Below, in pieces: positions 10,087 to 20,600 of a DNA stretch of 64,000 nucleotides. Position 1 is the first letter of the stretch. Each line of letters begins with the position of its first letter. Location of the stretch: NCBI GenBank assembly GCA_039707465.1, contig CM077644.1, positions 144,991,962-145,055,961 of the forward strand, written 5' to 3'. The notes beneath the pieces are model-generated. The model was given only the letters and a program-made list of their open reading frames with translations, was not told the DNA's origin and did not search any database. Both the position numbers and the translations under genes were made by a program. This stretch comes from Rhabdophis nuchalis. Taxonomy: Eukaryota > Chordata > Lepidosauria > Squamata > Natricidae.

Positions 10087-13000
10087 ATAATAATAATAAT
10101 AATAATAATTTTATTTTTAAACCGCACCCTCTCCCCACAGGGACCCGGGGCGGTGCACAGGCAGAATAAAAACAGTCAATAAATACATACATTTCTAAAA
10201 AACAATTAAACCAACCCTGTGCTAAAAATTCACTAAAAATATACTACCCCATTAAAAACCCCAAAGACAGAGAGACTATCCTAGGCCGGCCAGACAGAAG
10301 AAGTGTGTTTTTAGCTTGAGACGGAAGGAGCGGAGGTCAGTAGTCATCCTGATATCGGGGGGAAGGTCGTTCCAGAGGGCCGGGCCCGCCACAGAGAGAG
10401 CCCTTCCCCTGGGAGTCGCCCGCTGACAGAGTCTAGTGGACGGCACCCGGAGAAGTCCCTCTCTGTGGGAGCGGATCGGCCGTGAGGATGTATGGGGCAG
10501 GATCCGATCCTGCAGATAGCTAGGTCCCGAGCCATGGAGCGCTTTGAAGATGATAACTAACACCTTGAAGCGCACCCGGAAGACAACAGGTAGCCAGTGC
10601 AGCTCGCGCAAGAGCGGTGTTATGTGGGTCGACCTAGTGGTCCCCATAATTGCTCGCGCGGCTGCATTCTGGACTAGCTGAAGCCTCCGGGTGCACCTCA
10701 AGGGGAGCCCCATGTAGAGAGAGTTGCAATAGTCCAGTCGGGATGTCACGAGAGCATGAGTGACTGTGCGAAGGGCGTCCCGATCCAATAGGGGGCGCAA
10801 TTGGCGAACCAGGCGAACCTGGTAAAACGCCCTCCTGGCCACGGCTGTCACTTGATCTTCCATGGACAGCCGGGTATCCAGGAGGACACCCAAATTGCGC
10901 GCCCCATCCACAGGGGCAAGATGTTCGCCCCCTATGGCCAGCGATGGGGTGAGCTGGTTGAATCGGGCAGCCGGAAACCACAGCCACTCGGTCTTGGTCG
11001 GGTTGAGTCTGAGTCCGTTCCTTCCCATCCAGATCCGTACGGCTTCCAGGCACTGGCACATCACCGCTACGGCATCGTTGGGGTGGTTTGGGGTGGAAAT
11101 GTACAGCTGTGTATCATCAGCGTACAGATGGTACTCCACCCCAAAACCACGGATGATCTCACCCAGCGGCTTCATGTATGTGTTGAACAGGAGAGGCGAG
11201 AGGACCGACCCCTGAGGCACCCCGCATGTGAGGGGTCTCGGGGTCGACCTCTGCTCCCCTGCCAACACAAATTGCGATCGGCCAGAGAGGTAGGAGGAGA
11301 ACCACCGTAAAACGGTGCCTCCCACCCCCAACCCCCCCAGCCGATGCAATAGGATACCATGGTCGATGGTATCGAAAGCCGCTGAGAGGTCTAATAGGAC
11401 CAGGATGGAGGAACATCCCCCATCTCTGGCCCTCCAGAGATCATCTACCAACGCGACCAATGCCGTCTCGGTGCTATGCCCGGGCCGAAAGCCGGACTGG
11501 CGCGGATCTAGATACTCAATTTCCTCCAGGTGACGGGGAAACTGTTGTGCCACCACACTCTCAACAACCTTCGCCAAAAAGGGAAGGTTGGAGACTGGAC
11601 GATAGTTGTTTAAAAGAGCTGGGTCCAAAGAGGGCTTCTTAAGGAGGGGCCTCACCATAGCTTCTTTTAGGGAAGCAGGCAAGGATCCCTCACTTAAGGA
11701 TGCGTTGACAACCTCTTGGAGCCAGCCTCGTGTCACCTCCCAGGATGCCAGTACAAGCCAGGAGGGACACGGGTCCAATAAACATGTGGTGGCTCGCAGT
11801 CGTCCACGTAACCTGTCCATATCTTCGGAAGTAACGGAGTCAAACTCCTCCCAAACAAGATCTCTCTCGTGGCATCCCACTGGACCAAGAATGGGGGCTA
11901 GCTCATTCTGTATCTGAGCGGTTTTCTCCTGCAGAAAAGTCACAAATTCCTCTGCTCTACCCTGTAATGGGGCTTCCCGCTCCCTCTGTTGAAGGAGGGA
12001 ACGGGTCACCCTAAACAGGGCGGCAGGGCGGTTTTCTGCGGATGCTATGAGGGTGGCACAATGATGACGTTTGGCCACTCTCAGCGCCACAATGTAAGTC
12101 CGTAAATGGGCTCTTACCTGTGTCCGGTCAGATTCAGAACGGCTAGACCTCCATCTTCCCTCTAGGCATCTCTTGCGGCGCTTCATCACCCGCAGCTCCT
12201 CAGTAAACCAAGGAGCTAGGGTGGTTCGCCGCCGCAAGAGAGGCCGCAAGGGCGCGACCCGATCCAAGGCTCCCACGGCAGCAGAGTTCCATGCGGCCGT
12301 GAGGTCCTCCATCGGGGCGCGGGTCAGGGATACAGGAAATGGCCCAAGCGCTGTCTGGAACCCATCCGGGTCCATCAAGCGCCTGGGGCGGTACCAGATT
12401 GGTAACTCTGGTTCCGCCTCCCCGCGGAGGGGAGCAGCGGTCGGAAAGTCGAGCCGGAGAAGTGAGTGGTCTGACCATGACAAGGGTGTGATGACTATAT
12501 CCCCTATACCCAGATCACTCTTCCATTGGCCTGAGACAAAGATGAAATCCGGCGTATGTCCACCCTCGTGGGTGGGGCCCTGAATTACTTGGGTCAGGTC
12601 CATGGCCGTCATGGAAGCCATGAACTCCCGAGCTGCCACGGATGATTCGCCCAACGATGGCAGATTAAAGTCCCCCATGACTAAAAGTCTGGGGGTCTCC
12701 ACTGCCACCGTGGCGATCACCTCCAGGAGCTCGGGCAGGGCTGCTGCTACATAGCGGGGAGCCAGGTATACAACCAGCAAGCCCAACTGCCTCCCTAGGC
12801 CCCACTTCACGCAGAGGGACTCACAGCCGGTAGTCTGAGGCACAGTGGTCTCTCTCGGCTCAAGGCCTTCCTTAATAATGACCGCTACCCCACCACCCCT
12901 GCCTAGGGCCCGCGGCTGATGAAATGCGCGGTAACCTGGCGGGCACATTTCAACGAGGGGAAGTCCTCCCTCGTGGCCCAGCCAGGTTTCCGCAATTCCT

Positions 13001-13429
13001 ACCAGGTCCGGCTCCCCCTCTGACACAAGGTCATGAACGAGGGGGGCTTTGTTGACCACGGACCTGGCGTTGCAGAACATCAGCCGCAGGCCCTGGCTCT
13101 GTATTCCCTGACCACCTAGCCTGCGGGGGTTGCGGCACCCAACCTTTTGTAGCCAACGGCTACGTGCCACCAACCGGGAGGATGGGATTTGTCTCCCCTC
13201 GGCCCTGCCCCTCCCCACAACCGTCTGAATTGGCGCGCCCTCCGGTAAAACGACTAATGGTCCCCCCCTCAAATCTGAACCTACCGTCTCCTCCCGTCGG
13301 CTGCCGGTCCTCCCGTCGGCTGCCGGTCCGGCCCCTTTCCTGTTGTTCTGTTGTCTCAATCTGTCTATACCCATCCCCCCCCTTGGAGCCCCCTAAAATA
13401 GACAATAATTTAATAATTAAAAATCCCCT
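10087..13429 (-). mobile_element. L2-clade LINE, copy 1, full-length ORF
   Basis: A minus-strand non-LTR retrotransposon with a TTA-repeat 3' tail (10087-10110), a 3' UTR containing the CACCGCCCCGGGTCCCTGTG segment, and an uninterrupted ORF. A 7-base direct repeat aaggtta at 10080-10086 and 13430-13436 is a possible target duplication. The 5' end is only about 55 bp from the Met codon, so the 5' UTR is short or lost. It sits between the convergent 3' ends of ZBTB5 and GRHPR. Confidence 0.9.
10276..13374 (-). CDS. L2 LINE polyprotein (endonuclease + reverse transcriptase)
   Basis: An open frame of 1032 residues. An APE-type endonuclease spans about residues 95-310, with CNARS (N102), AETWLG (E129), MGDFN (233-237) and SDH (301-303) all present; it nicks target DNA. 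The reverse transcriptase spans about 570-850: [16 protein letters not shown], motif [29 protein letters not shown] and the catalytic YADD at 751-754. A C-terminal region ends in [10 protein letters not shown]. Together these support target-primed reverse transcription. No separate ORF1 was seen. Assignment to L2 within the CR1/L2/Rex1 group rests on motifs and the 3' end. Intactness suggests recent mobility; activity is not shown. Confidence 0.9.
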   Translation of the reverse strand: MGIDRLRQQNNRKGAGPAADGRTGSRREETVGSDLRGGPLVVLPEGAPIQTVVGRGRAEGRQIPSSRLVARSRWLQKVGCRNPRRLGGQGIQSQGLRLMFCNARSVVNKAPLVHDLVSEGEPDLVGIAETWLGHEGGLPLVEMCPPGYRAFHQPRALGRGGGVAVIIKEGLEPRETTVPQTTGCESLCVKWGLGRQLGLLVVYLAPRYVAAALPELLEVIATVAVETPRLLVMGDFNLPSLGESSVAAREFMASMTAMDLTQVIQGPTHEGGHTPDFIFVSGQWKSDLGIGDIVITPLSWSDHSLLRLDFPTAAPLRGEAEPELPIWYRPRRLMDPDGFQTALGPFPVSLTRAPMEDLTAAWNSAAVGALDRVAPLRPLLRRRTTLAPWFTEELRVMKRRKRCLEGRWRSSRSESDRTQVRAHLRTYIVALRVAKRHHCATLIASAENRPAALFRVTRSLLQQREREAPLQGRAEEFVTFLQEKTAQIQNELAPILGPVGCHERDLVWEEFDSVTSEDMDRLRGRLRATTCLLDPCPSWLVLASWEVTRGWLQEVVNASLSEGSLPASLKEAMVRPLLKKPSLDPALLNNYRPVSNLPFLAKVVESVVAQQFPRHLEEIEYLDPRQSGFRPGHSTETALVALVDDLWRARDGGCSSILVLLDLSAAFDTIDHGILLHRLGGLGVGGTVLRWFSSYLSGRSQFVLAGEQRSTPRPLTCGVPQGSVLSPLLFNTYMKPLGEIIRGFGVEYHLYADDTQLYISTPNHPNDAVAVMCQCLEAVRIWMGRNGLRLNPTKTEWLWFPAARFNQLTPSLAIGGEHLAPVDGARNLGVLLDTRLSMEDQVTAVARRAFYQVRLVRQLRPLLDRDALRTVTHALVTSRLDYCNSLYMGLPLRCTRRLQLVQNAAARAIMGTTRSTHITPLLRELHWLPVVFRVRFKVLVIIFKALHGSGPSYLQDRILPHTSSRPIRSHREGLLRVPSTRLCQRATPRGRALSVAGPALWNDLPPDIRMTTDLRSFRLKLKTHFFCLAGLG

Positions 13430-13524
13430 AAGGTTATAGACATTTTAGAATATTTCAGAGTTCTGCAGCATATTTTCAATTTTTAAATCTCACTTCTATA
13501 AATAACTCAAGTCATAAACATACC

Positions 13525-13680
13525 TGTTACTTCTTCCTATTCTCCCCACAGCAACAACCCTGTGAAGTGGGCTGGGCCGAGGAAGAGTGGCTGGACTAAA
13601 AGACACCCAGCCTGCTTTCATGTCTAAGGTAGGACTCAGGCTCTCTATTTCTAGCCTGGTGTTTTCAATCACAAGATCAA
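13525..13680 (-). mobile_element. tRNA-derived SINE fragment
   Basis: The plus strand reads CAACAACCCTGTGAAGTGGG, then CCCAGCCTGCTTTCATG, then TTTCTAGCCTGGTG. This is the reverse complement of the body of a squamate tRNA-like SINE whose head is better kept at 15685-15803. Degraded, no clear target duplication. Confidence 0.55.
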
Positions 13681-13959
13681 GGTTTTGTTTCTTTTACACT
13701 TTTATTATACCACCATCAAATTGTAATACATCTCTGTTCAATAATTTTTGTTACTAAATGTAGTGTTACTGGTAGAGCTATAACTATACAGACTATGGAT
13801 TTTAGGCTAGCTCTGCAATCCATAATGTACCTCATAAATGTTAACATGGCTGAGATTGTGGATATAGCTGAGGAAAAACAAATGACTATAGAAAGTTCTA
13901 GTTAATTATCTTTACCCAAATCACATGAAAAAGAAATTGAAACACTTAATAGTTGTTTT

Positions 13960-13991
<32 letters not shown>

Positions 13992-14448
13992 GCAAAATTC
14001 TAAAATGGAGTTTTCTTTATAGGATTTTAAAGTGACATTTGGCCACAATTTGATAAACTCATGTCAATATTAGAAGCAAAAATAGTGCAAGATAGGGGAG
14101 CTCATAATTTTATCACAGTTATTAGGTATTAGTTAGTTTATTTACTGTATTGTAGAGTTAGTTGCTGAAGGGGAAGAATAAAGCTATGATGCCATCCAAC
14201 CTTTTATGCAGAATGTAGTGTCTGCTAAAGTTATGGATATGTCAAGTCTATTAAAATAATGTCTCTGCTTAAATGCACTCATTGAAATAATTGACAAAAG
14301 GAATCTCATAATTCTTAAGCTTGTTTCTTACCTGTGCCGTTAATTGGACCACTGTAGATGCATATGCAAATCATAGTACATAGCTATTCATCGGTTCTTG
14401 CAAGTTTTAGCATATTGCTTTTAAAAAATTATGACACAAAAAACATGA
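13681..14448. other. Intergenic spacer between the convergent genes
   Basis: A+T-rich, with a run of about 24 T near 13969-13992. No gene or clear repeat was recognised. Confidence 0.5.
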
Positions 14449-14471
14449 TTTATTATGTGTTCTATTTTATT
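14449..14471 (-). terminator. GRHPR: Two candidate GRHPR poly(A) signals
   Basis: On the minus strand AATAAA occurs at 14471-14466 and again at 14454-14449, about 95-115 bases beyond the GRHPR stop codon. That is typical spacing for a short 3' UTR. Both hexamers are canonical; use is inferred. Confidence 0.6.
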
Positions 14472-14564
14472 TGAAAGGCAACAAGCTCAATCAGAATTGA
14501 TGGGGGACAAGTTAAATCCACCCCATTTAAAAACAATTTATATTAACTTGAATAAGGTAGATTC

Positions 14565-14686
14565 TCATAGTTCAAGTTCACTTGGCATATTTTCTCCTTT
14601 CAAGCCAGCCAAAAGATTGTTAGCGGCCAACGCTGACATTACATTCCTTGTTGAGTAAGTGGCACTTCCAATATGAGGCAAGATTA
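14565..14686 (-). CDS. GRHPR: GRHPR exon 9 (terminal)
   Basis: 122 bases, acceptor with AG at 14688-14687. It encodes [20 protein letters not shown], then [19 protein letters not shown] and a TGA stop at 14567-14565. It carries the proton-donor histidine in PHIGS. Confidence 0.93.
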
Positions 14687-17600
14687 CTGTTTTAACGCAT
14701 GAAAGAAAAAAGTATCATTAGTACATGCTACATGTAAAGTGCAAAAACAACCCTTTGTTAAATTAGTGTATAAAAGTGCCTTTTAATTGCAATGTCAGTT
14801 TAGCCACAGCCTAAGTGTGCCAAACCGTCTGAATGGAATTACAATGATTCATTGTGAGAAAAGCAGAGTAAGTGGAATGTCTGCTTTTCTTTTCTTTTTG
14901 CTCTAAAAGCTCTGATACCTTGGGAAATACTAGGCTTATGCTGTAACTGTACAGAAGCATGGAAAATAATGCAGAATTAGGGATGTGGAATTATTTAACA
15001 GATCTTTTATGAGGGCGAAAGTTCATTCTCCAAGCTTGTGGGTTGGTTTCCGAACATTTCGTTACCAGACTAGAAACATCTTCAGCAGAGATGTAACATT
15101 TCATTACAGGCTAGGTAACATCTTCAGCGGAGTTTAGTGGGTAGGTGTTACCTAGCTGGTAACAAAACATTTGAAGAATGAACTTCCACCCTCATCCTAC
15201 ACCCAAGCTACAGATATTCGCCACTATTGAAGATTTTCTATGCTTAAATCAAAACATTTCTAGCCCTTAAAATTGCAAAAATCTGCTCAACTATGTATCT
15301 TCTCAAAACTACAGGTCTCTATCTGCAAACTGATCAAAGTGAATGATCCATTATCGGTTGATGCCTACCAGTCAAATCTCCTGTAAAAAAACAGTGCCGA
15401 AGTAGCAATGCAAATTAAATAATCTTACCACAATTTTTGAGAGTAAGAAGTGGATTGTCTGTTGGCAGAGGTTCTGGGGTTGTGACATCTAAACCAGCTG
15501 CTGCAATTTCCCCATTCACTAAAGCTTCATAAAGATCCTCCTGATTGACTACTGCTCCCCTGGATAAAATAAGAGAGATGGGATTTTTGTATACTACTTT
15601 TTTATTCAATTGTCCGATTTTTGGAGACCTGACAAGTTTCTGTGGTTTCCTTGGCAAGGTTTTTCAGTTTTTCAGACATTGCCTCTGTCATAGGACTGTG
15701 AGAAAGTAACTGGCCCAAGGCCATTCAACTGACTTTGTGCCCAAAATGGGACTAGAACTGTTTTAGTTTGATGCCTTAAACACTACACCAAACTGGCTAT
15801 CATGTTTTATGTCCCATGGAAATATAAGAAAATTCCTGATTTTGCCCCTTTGTGGATTTTGCCAATTCAGAAATAACACTGTGGTATTTTCTCATTTTTG
15901 TATATACATCTTTTTTTAGGTGTCTTCCAGATGTAATGGATTTCAGTTTCCATTATTCCCAGTCAGCAACTGTCACCAGTAAGATTGATGATACAGTCAA
16001 TGCACACATTTATCTTGGAAGTGAGCAACCTGTAGGCCGCAAAAAGTTCCTTACTTGTAGATCTCACAGCAGATGTAACGAACAATCTTGCACTTTAAAA
16101 AAACCATGTTTTTTAAATATTTTGTTTGGCTGTATCCAAAACAATTCCAAATATATAAAAAAGCATATAAGAGTACACATGTTCAAACCGAGAACAGAAA
16201 TAGTGACAGAAACGATGCTAAGGATCAAACAGAAGGTGTAATCCAAAGCATAATAATTTTATTTAAGGTTTTTTAACCTTAAATACACAGCCGAGGAAAG
16301 TAGATTGATTTCTCTTTGAAATAGCTGAGGGGTTGAACCGAATGATAATCATTTGATTATTTTCAACATGGTGCTTAAATATAAATGGCTGAACGAAGAA
16401 AACTTTAGAATTATTTAAGTGACATAGCATTCTAATAACAGGAAGAAGTAAAACTATGTGAAAATATATTACAGCAGTGGTATAACCGCCACAAAGATGG
16501 AACTCTAACCAAGGAAACAGGTACATTTCCCTCTCTTACACAATGTGAAGTCCCTGAAACAGAAGCAGCAGCAGCTAATGCAAGGATAAAGAAATACTGA
16601 ATGTTTGAAGATTGATTTGAAATATAATATCTTCTTCATTGATGGAAATTTTAACTATGAAGTTGTTGAAGCATAGATTGAGATGCAATACATATAAGTT
16701 ACTAATAATAATAATAATAATAAATAATAATAATAATAATTTAATTTATAGACCGCTCCTCTCCCCATAGGGACTCGGAGCGGTGCACAGGGAAACTAAA
16801 ACCACAATACAATATACACATACAGTTAAGAAAAAATTAAATATGAGCCTGTGCTAAAATCCCCTTAATCTACTAAAATACCCAATTAAAAAACAGCTAA
16901 ACCCTGTAGAGAGAGGCTAACCAAGGCCGGCCAAACGGAAAAGATGAGTTTTTAATTTCAGACGGAAGGAGCGGAAGTCCGTGGTTGTTCTGATGTCGGG
17001 GGGAAGGTCGTTCCAGAGGGCTGGGCCCGCCACAGAGAGAGCCCTTCCCCTGGGCGTCGCCCGCTGACAGTCTAGTGGACGGCACCCGGAGAAGTCCCTC
17101 TCTGTGGGAGCGAATCGGCCGTGAGGATGTATGCGGCAGGATCCGATCCCGCAGATAGCTAGGTCCCGAGCCATGGAGCGCTTTAAAAATGATGACTAAT
17201 ACCTTGAAGCGCACCCGGAAGACGACAGGCAGCCAGTGCAGCTCGCGCAGAAGTGGAGTTATGTGGGCAAATCTGGAGGTACCCAAGATTGCCCGCGCGG
17301 CTGCATTCTGAACCATCTGAAGTCTCCGGGTGCACCTCAAGGGGAGCCCCATGTAGAGAGAGTTACAATAGTCCAGTCGCGATGTCACGAGAGCGTGAGT
17401 GACTGTGCGAAGGGCGTCCCGATCCAATAGGGGGCGCAACTGGCGAACCAGGCGAACCTGGTAAAACGCCCTCCTGGCCACGGCTGTCACTTGATCTTCC
17501 ATGGACAGCCGGGCATCCAGGAGGACACCCAAGTTGCGCGCCCCATCCACAGGGGCAAGATGTTCGCCCCCTATGGCCAGCGATGGAGTCAGCTGGTTGA

Positions 17601-20600
17601 ATCGGGCAGCCGGAAACCACAGCCACTCGGTCTTGGTCGGGTTGAGCCTGAGTCCGTTACTCCCCATCCAGATCCGCACGGCTTCCAGGCACTGGCACAT
17701 CACTGCTACGGCATCGTTGGGGTGGTTTGGGGTAGAAATGTACAGCTGTGTATCATCAGCGTACAGATGGTACTCTACCCCAAAACCACGGATGATCTCA
17801 CCCAGCGGCTTCATATATATGTTAAACAGGAGAGGCGAGAGGACCGACCCCTGAGGCACCCCACATGTGAGGGGTCTCGAGATCGACCTCTGCTCTCCTG
17901 TCAACACAAATTGCGATCGGCCAGAGAGGTAGGAGGAGAACCACCGTAAGACGGTGCCTCCCACCCCCAACCCCCCCAGCCGATGCAATAGGATACCATG
18001 GTCGATGGTATCAAAAGCCGCCGAGAGGTCTAATAGGACCAGGATGGAGGAACAACCCCCATCTCTGGCCCTCCAGAGATCATCGACCAACGCGACCAAT
18101 GCCGTCTCAGTGCTATGCCCGGGCCGAAAGCCGGACTGGCGCGGGTCTAGATAATCAACTTCCTCCAGGTGACGGGGAAACTGTTGTGCCACCACACTCT
18201 CAACAACGTTCGCCAAAAAGGGAAGGTTGGAGACTGGACGATAGTTGTTTAATAAAGCTGGGTCCAAAGAGGGCTTCTTAAGGAGGGGCCTCACCATAGC
18301 CTCTTTTAGGGAAGCAGGCAAGGAACCCTCACTTAAGGATGCGTTGACAACCTCTTGGAGCCAGCCTCGTGTCACCTCCCAGGATGCCAGTACAAGCCAG
18401 GAGGGACACGGGTCCAATAAACATGTGGTGGCTCGCAGTCGCCCACGTAGCCTGTCCATATCCTCGGAAACAAAGGAGTCAAACTCCTCCCAAACAAGAT
18501 CTGTCTCGTGGCATCCCACTGGACCATCAATGGGGGCTAGCTCATTCTGTATCTGAGCGATTTTCTCCTGCAGAAAAGTCACAAATTCCTCTGCTCTGCC
18601 CTGTAGCGGGGCTTCCCGCACCCTCTGTTGAAGGAGGGAGCGGGTCACCCTGAACAGGGCGGCAGGGCGGTTTTCTGCGGATGCTATGAGAGTGGCACAA
18701 TGATGACGTTTGGCCACTCTCAGCGCCACAATGTAAGTCCGTAACTGGGCTCTTACTTGTGTCCGGTCAGATTCAGAACGGGTATACCTCCATCTTCTCT
18801 CTAGGCATCTCTTGTGGCGTTTCATCACCCTCAGCTCCTCGGTAAACCAAGGAGCCGGGGCGACACGTCGCCACAAGAGAGGCCGCAAGGGCGCGACCCG
18901 ATCCAAGGCCCCCGTGGTCGCGGTATTCCATGCGGCCACGAGGTCCTCCATCGGGGCGTGGGTCAGGGGTACAGGAAGTGGCCCAAGCGCCGTCTGGAAC
19001 CCATCCGGGTCCATAAGGCGCCTGGGGCGGAACCAGATCGGTGGCTCTGGTTCCGCCTCCCCGCGGAGGGGAGCAGCGGTCGGAAAGTCGAGCCGGAGAA
19101 GTGAGTGGTCTGACCATGACAAGGGCGTGATGACTATATCCCCTATACCCAGATCACTCTTCCATTGGCCAGAGACAAAGATGAGATCCGGTGTGTGTCC
19201 ACCCTCGTGGGTGGGGCCTTGAATTAGTTGGGTCAGGTCCATGGCCGTCATGGAAGCCATGAACTCCCGAGCTGCCACGGATGATTCGCCCACCGATGGC
19301 AGATTAAAGTCCCCCATGACCAAAAGTCTGGGGGTCTCCACTGCCACCGTAGCGATCACCTCCAGGAGCTCGGGCAGGGCTGCTGCTACATAGCGGGGAG
19401 CCAGGTATACAACCAGCAAGCCCAACTGCCTCCCTAGGCCCCACTTCACGCAGAGGGACTCACAACCGGTGGTCTGTGGCACAATGGTCTCTCTCGGCTC
19501 AAGACCTTCCTTTATTATGACCACCACCCCACCACCCCTACCTAGGGCCCGGGGCTGATGAAAAGTGTGGTAGCCTGGTGGGCACATTTCAACGAGGGGG
19601 AGTCCACCCTCGTGGCCCAACCAGGTTTCCGCTATTCCAGCCAGGTCCGGCTCCCCCTCTGACACAAGGTCATGGATGAGGGGGGCTTTGTTGACAATGG
19701 ACCTGGCGTTACAGAACATCAGCCTCAGGCCCTGGCTCTGTATTCCCTGACCACCTAGCCTGCGGGGGTTGTGGCACCTGACCGTTTGCAACCAACGGCC
19801 ACGTGTCCCCAACCGGGAGGATGGAACTTGCCTCCCCTCGGACCTGCCTCTCCCCACGACCTTCTGAATGGAAATGCCCTCCGCCGGAACGACTCGTGTT
19901 TCTCCCCCCCTCACGGATTCTTCCGCTTCCCTCCGTCGCCTGTTGGTCTGGCCCTCTCTCTCTAACTGTACATACCCTCCCTCCTCCTCCCTGGAACCCC
20001 CTAAAACCCGCATTAAAAACCTCCCTAAAAAACCCCTCAACCTGCGCTTCGCTCACCTCTCAGGAATAATCAATCCGTCCTCGAGGTGGGCCCGTGATAA
20101 ACAAGAGGGCCAGGCCTGCGAGAGGGGAGACTCCCACAGGCCAAGGAGGTCGCGCCTAGAGTACACGATAAAACCTCAGGGTGGTTTCAAACCAGGAAGG
20201 CAAGAATACAAGTCCGAAATAAGTAAGTGGGTGAGTGCAGAATGTTATTCAGGGGGGGGGGGGGTAAAGTCAGAATCAAGAGTCTTACTACTAAACATAT
20301 ATATAGACACCAGGGGATATTGTTAGTGATCTCTTTGGGCAGTTTCTGCATTCTCCCTTTATTTGTGATTATTATATTTGTTACATATAATTATAAAATC
20401 ATATAATTTTAGATAACGTACTTGGTGTGGTTTGTTTCTCAGCATGCAACGTTTCCTACCTTTCTTGGTAGGAAATCTTTTTAAGAATAATCTTATAACT
20501 ATACACAATATACCTTAATAAGCAGAAAGACCTGATGCAGAATATCCCATGTAGCAATCATAGGGGTACTAGGTTTGCTGTTTTAGGAATAACATTATTA

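Noticed and set aside
10801..12583. Long plus-strand frames opposite the L2 polyprotein, repeated at 17.5-19.2 and 63.2-63.9 kb
   Set aside because: Antisense shadows of the GC-rich L2 ORF; they recur only because the L2 copies are homologous.
15852..16526. Frames of 60-129 residues in GRHPR intron 7
   Set aside because: No domain, no splice-consistent place in GRHPR, composition like the surrounding intron.
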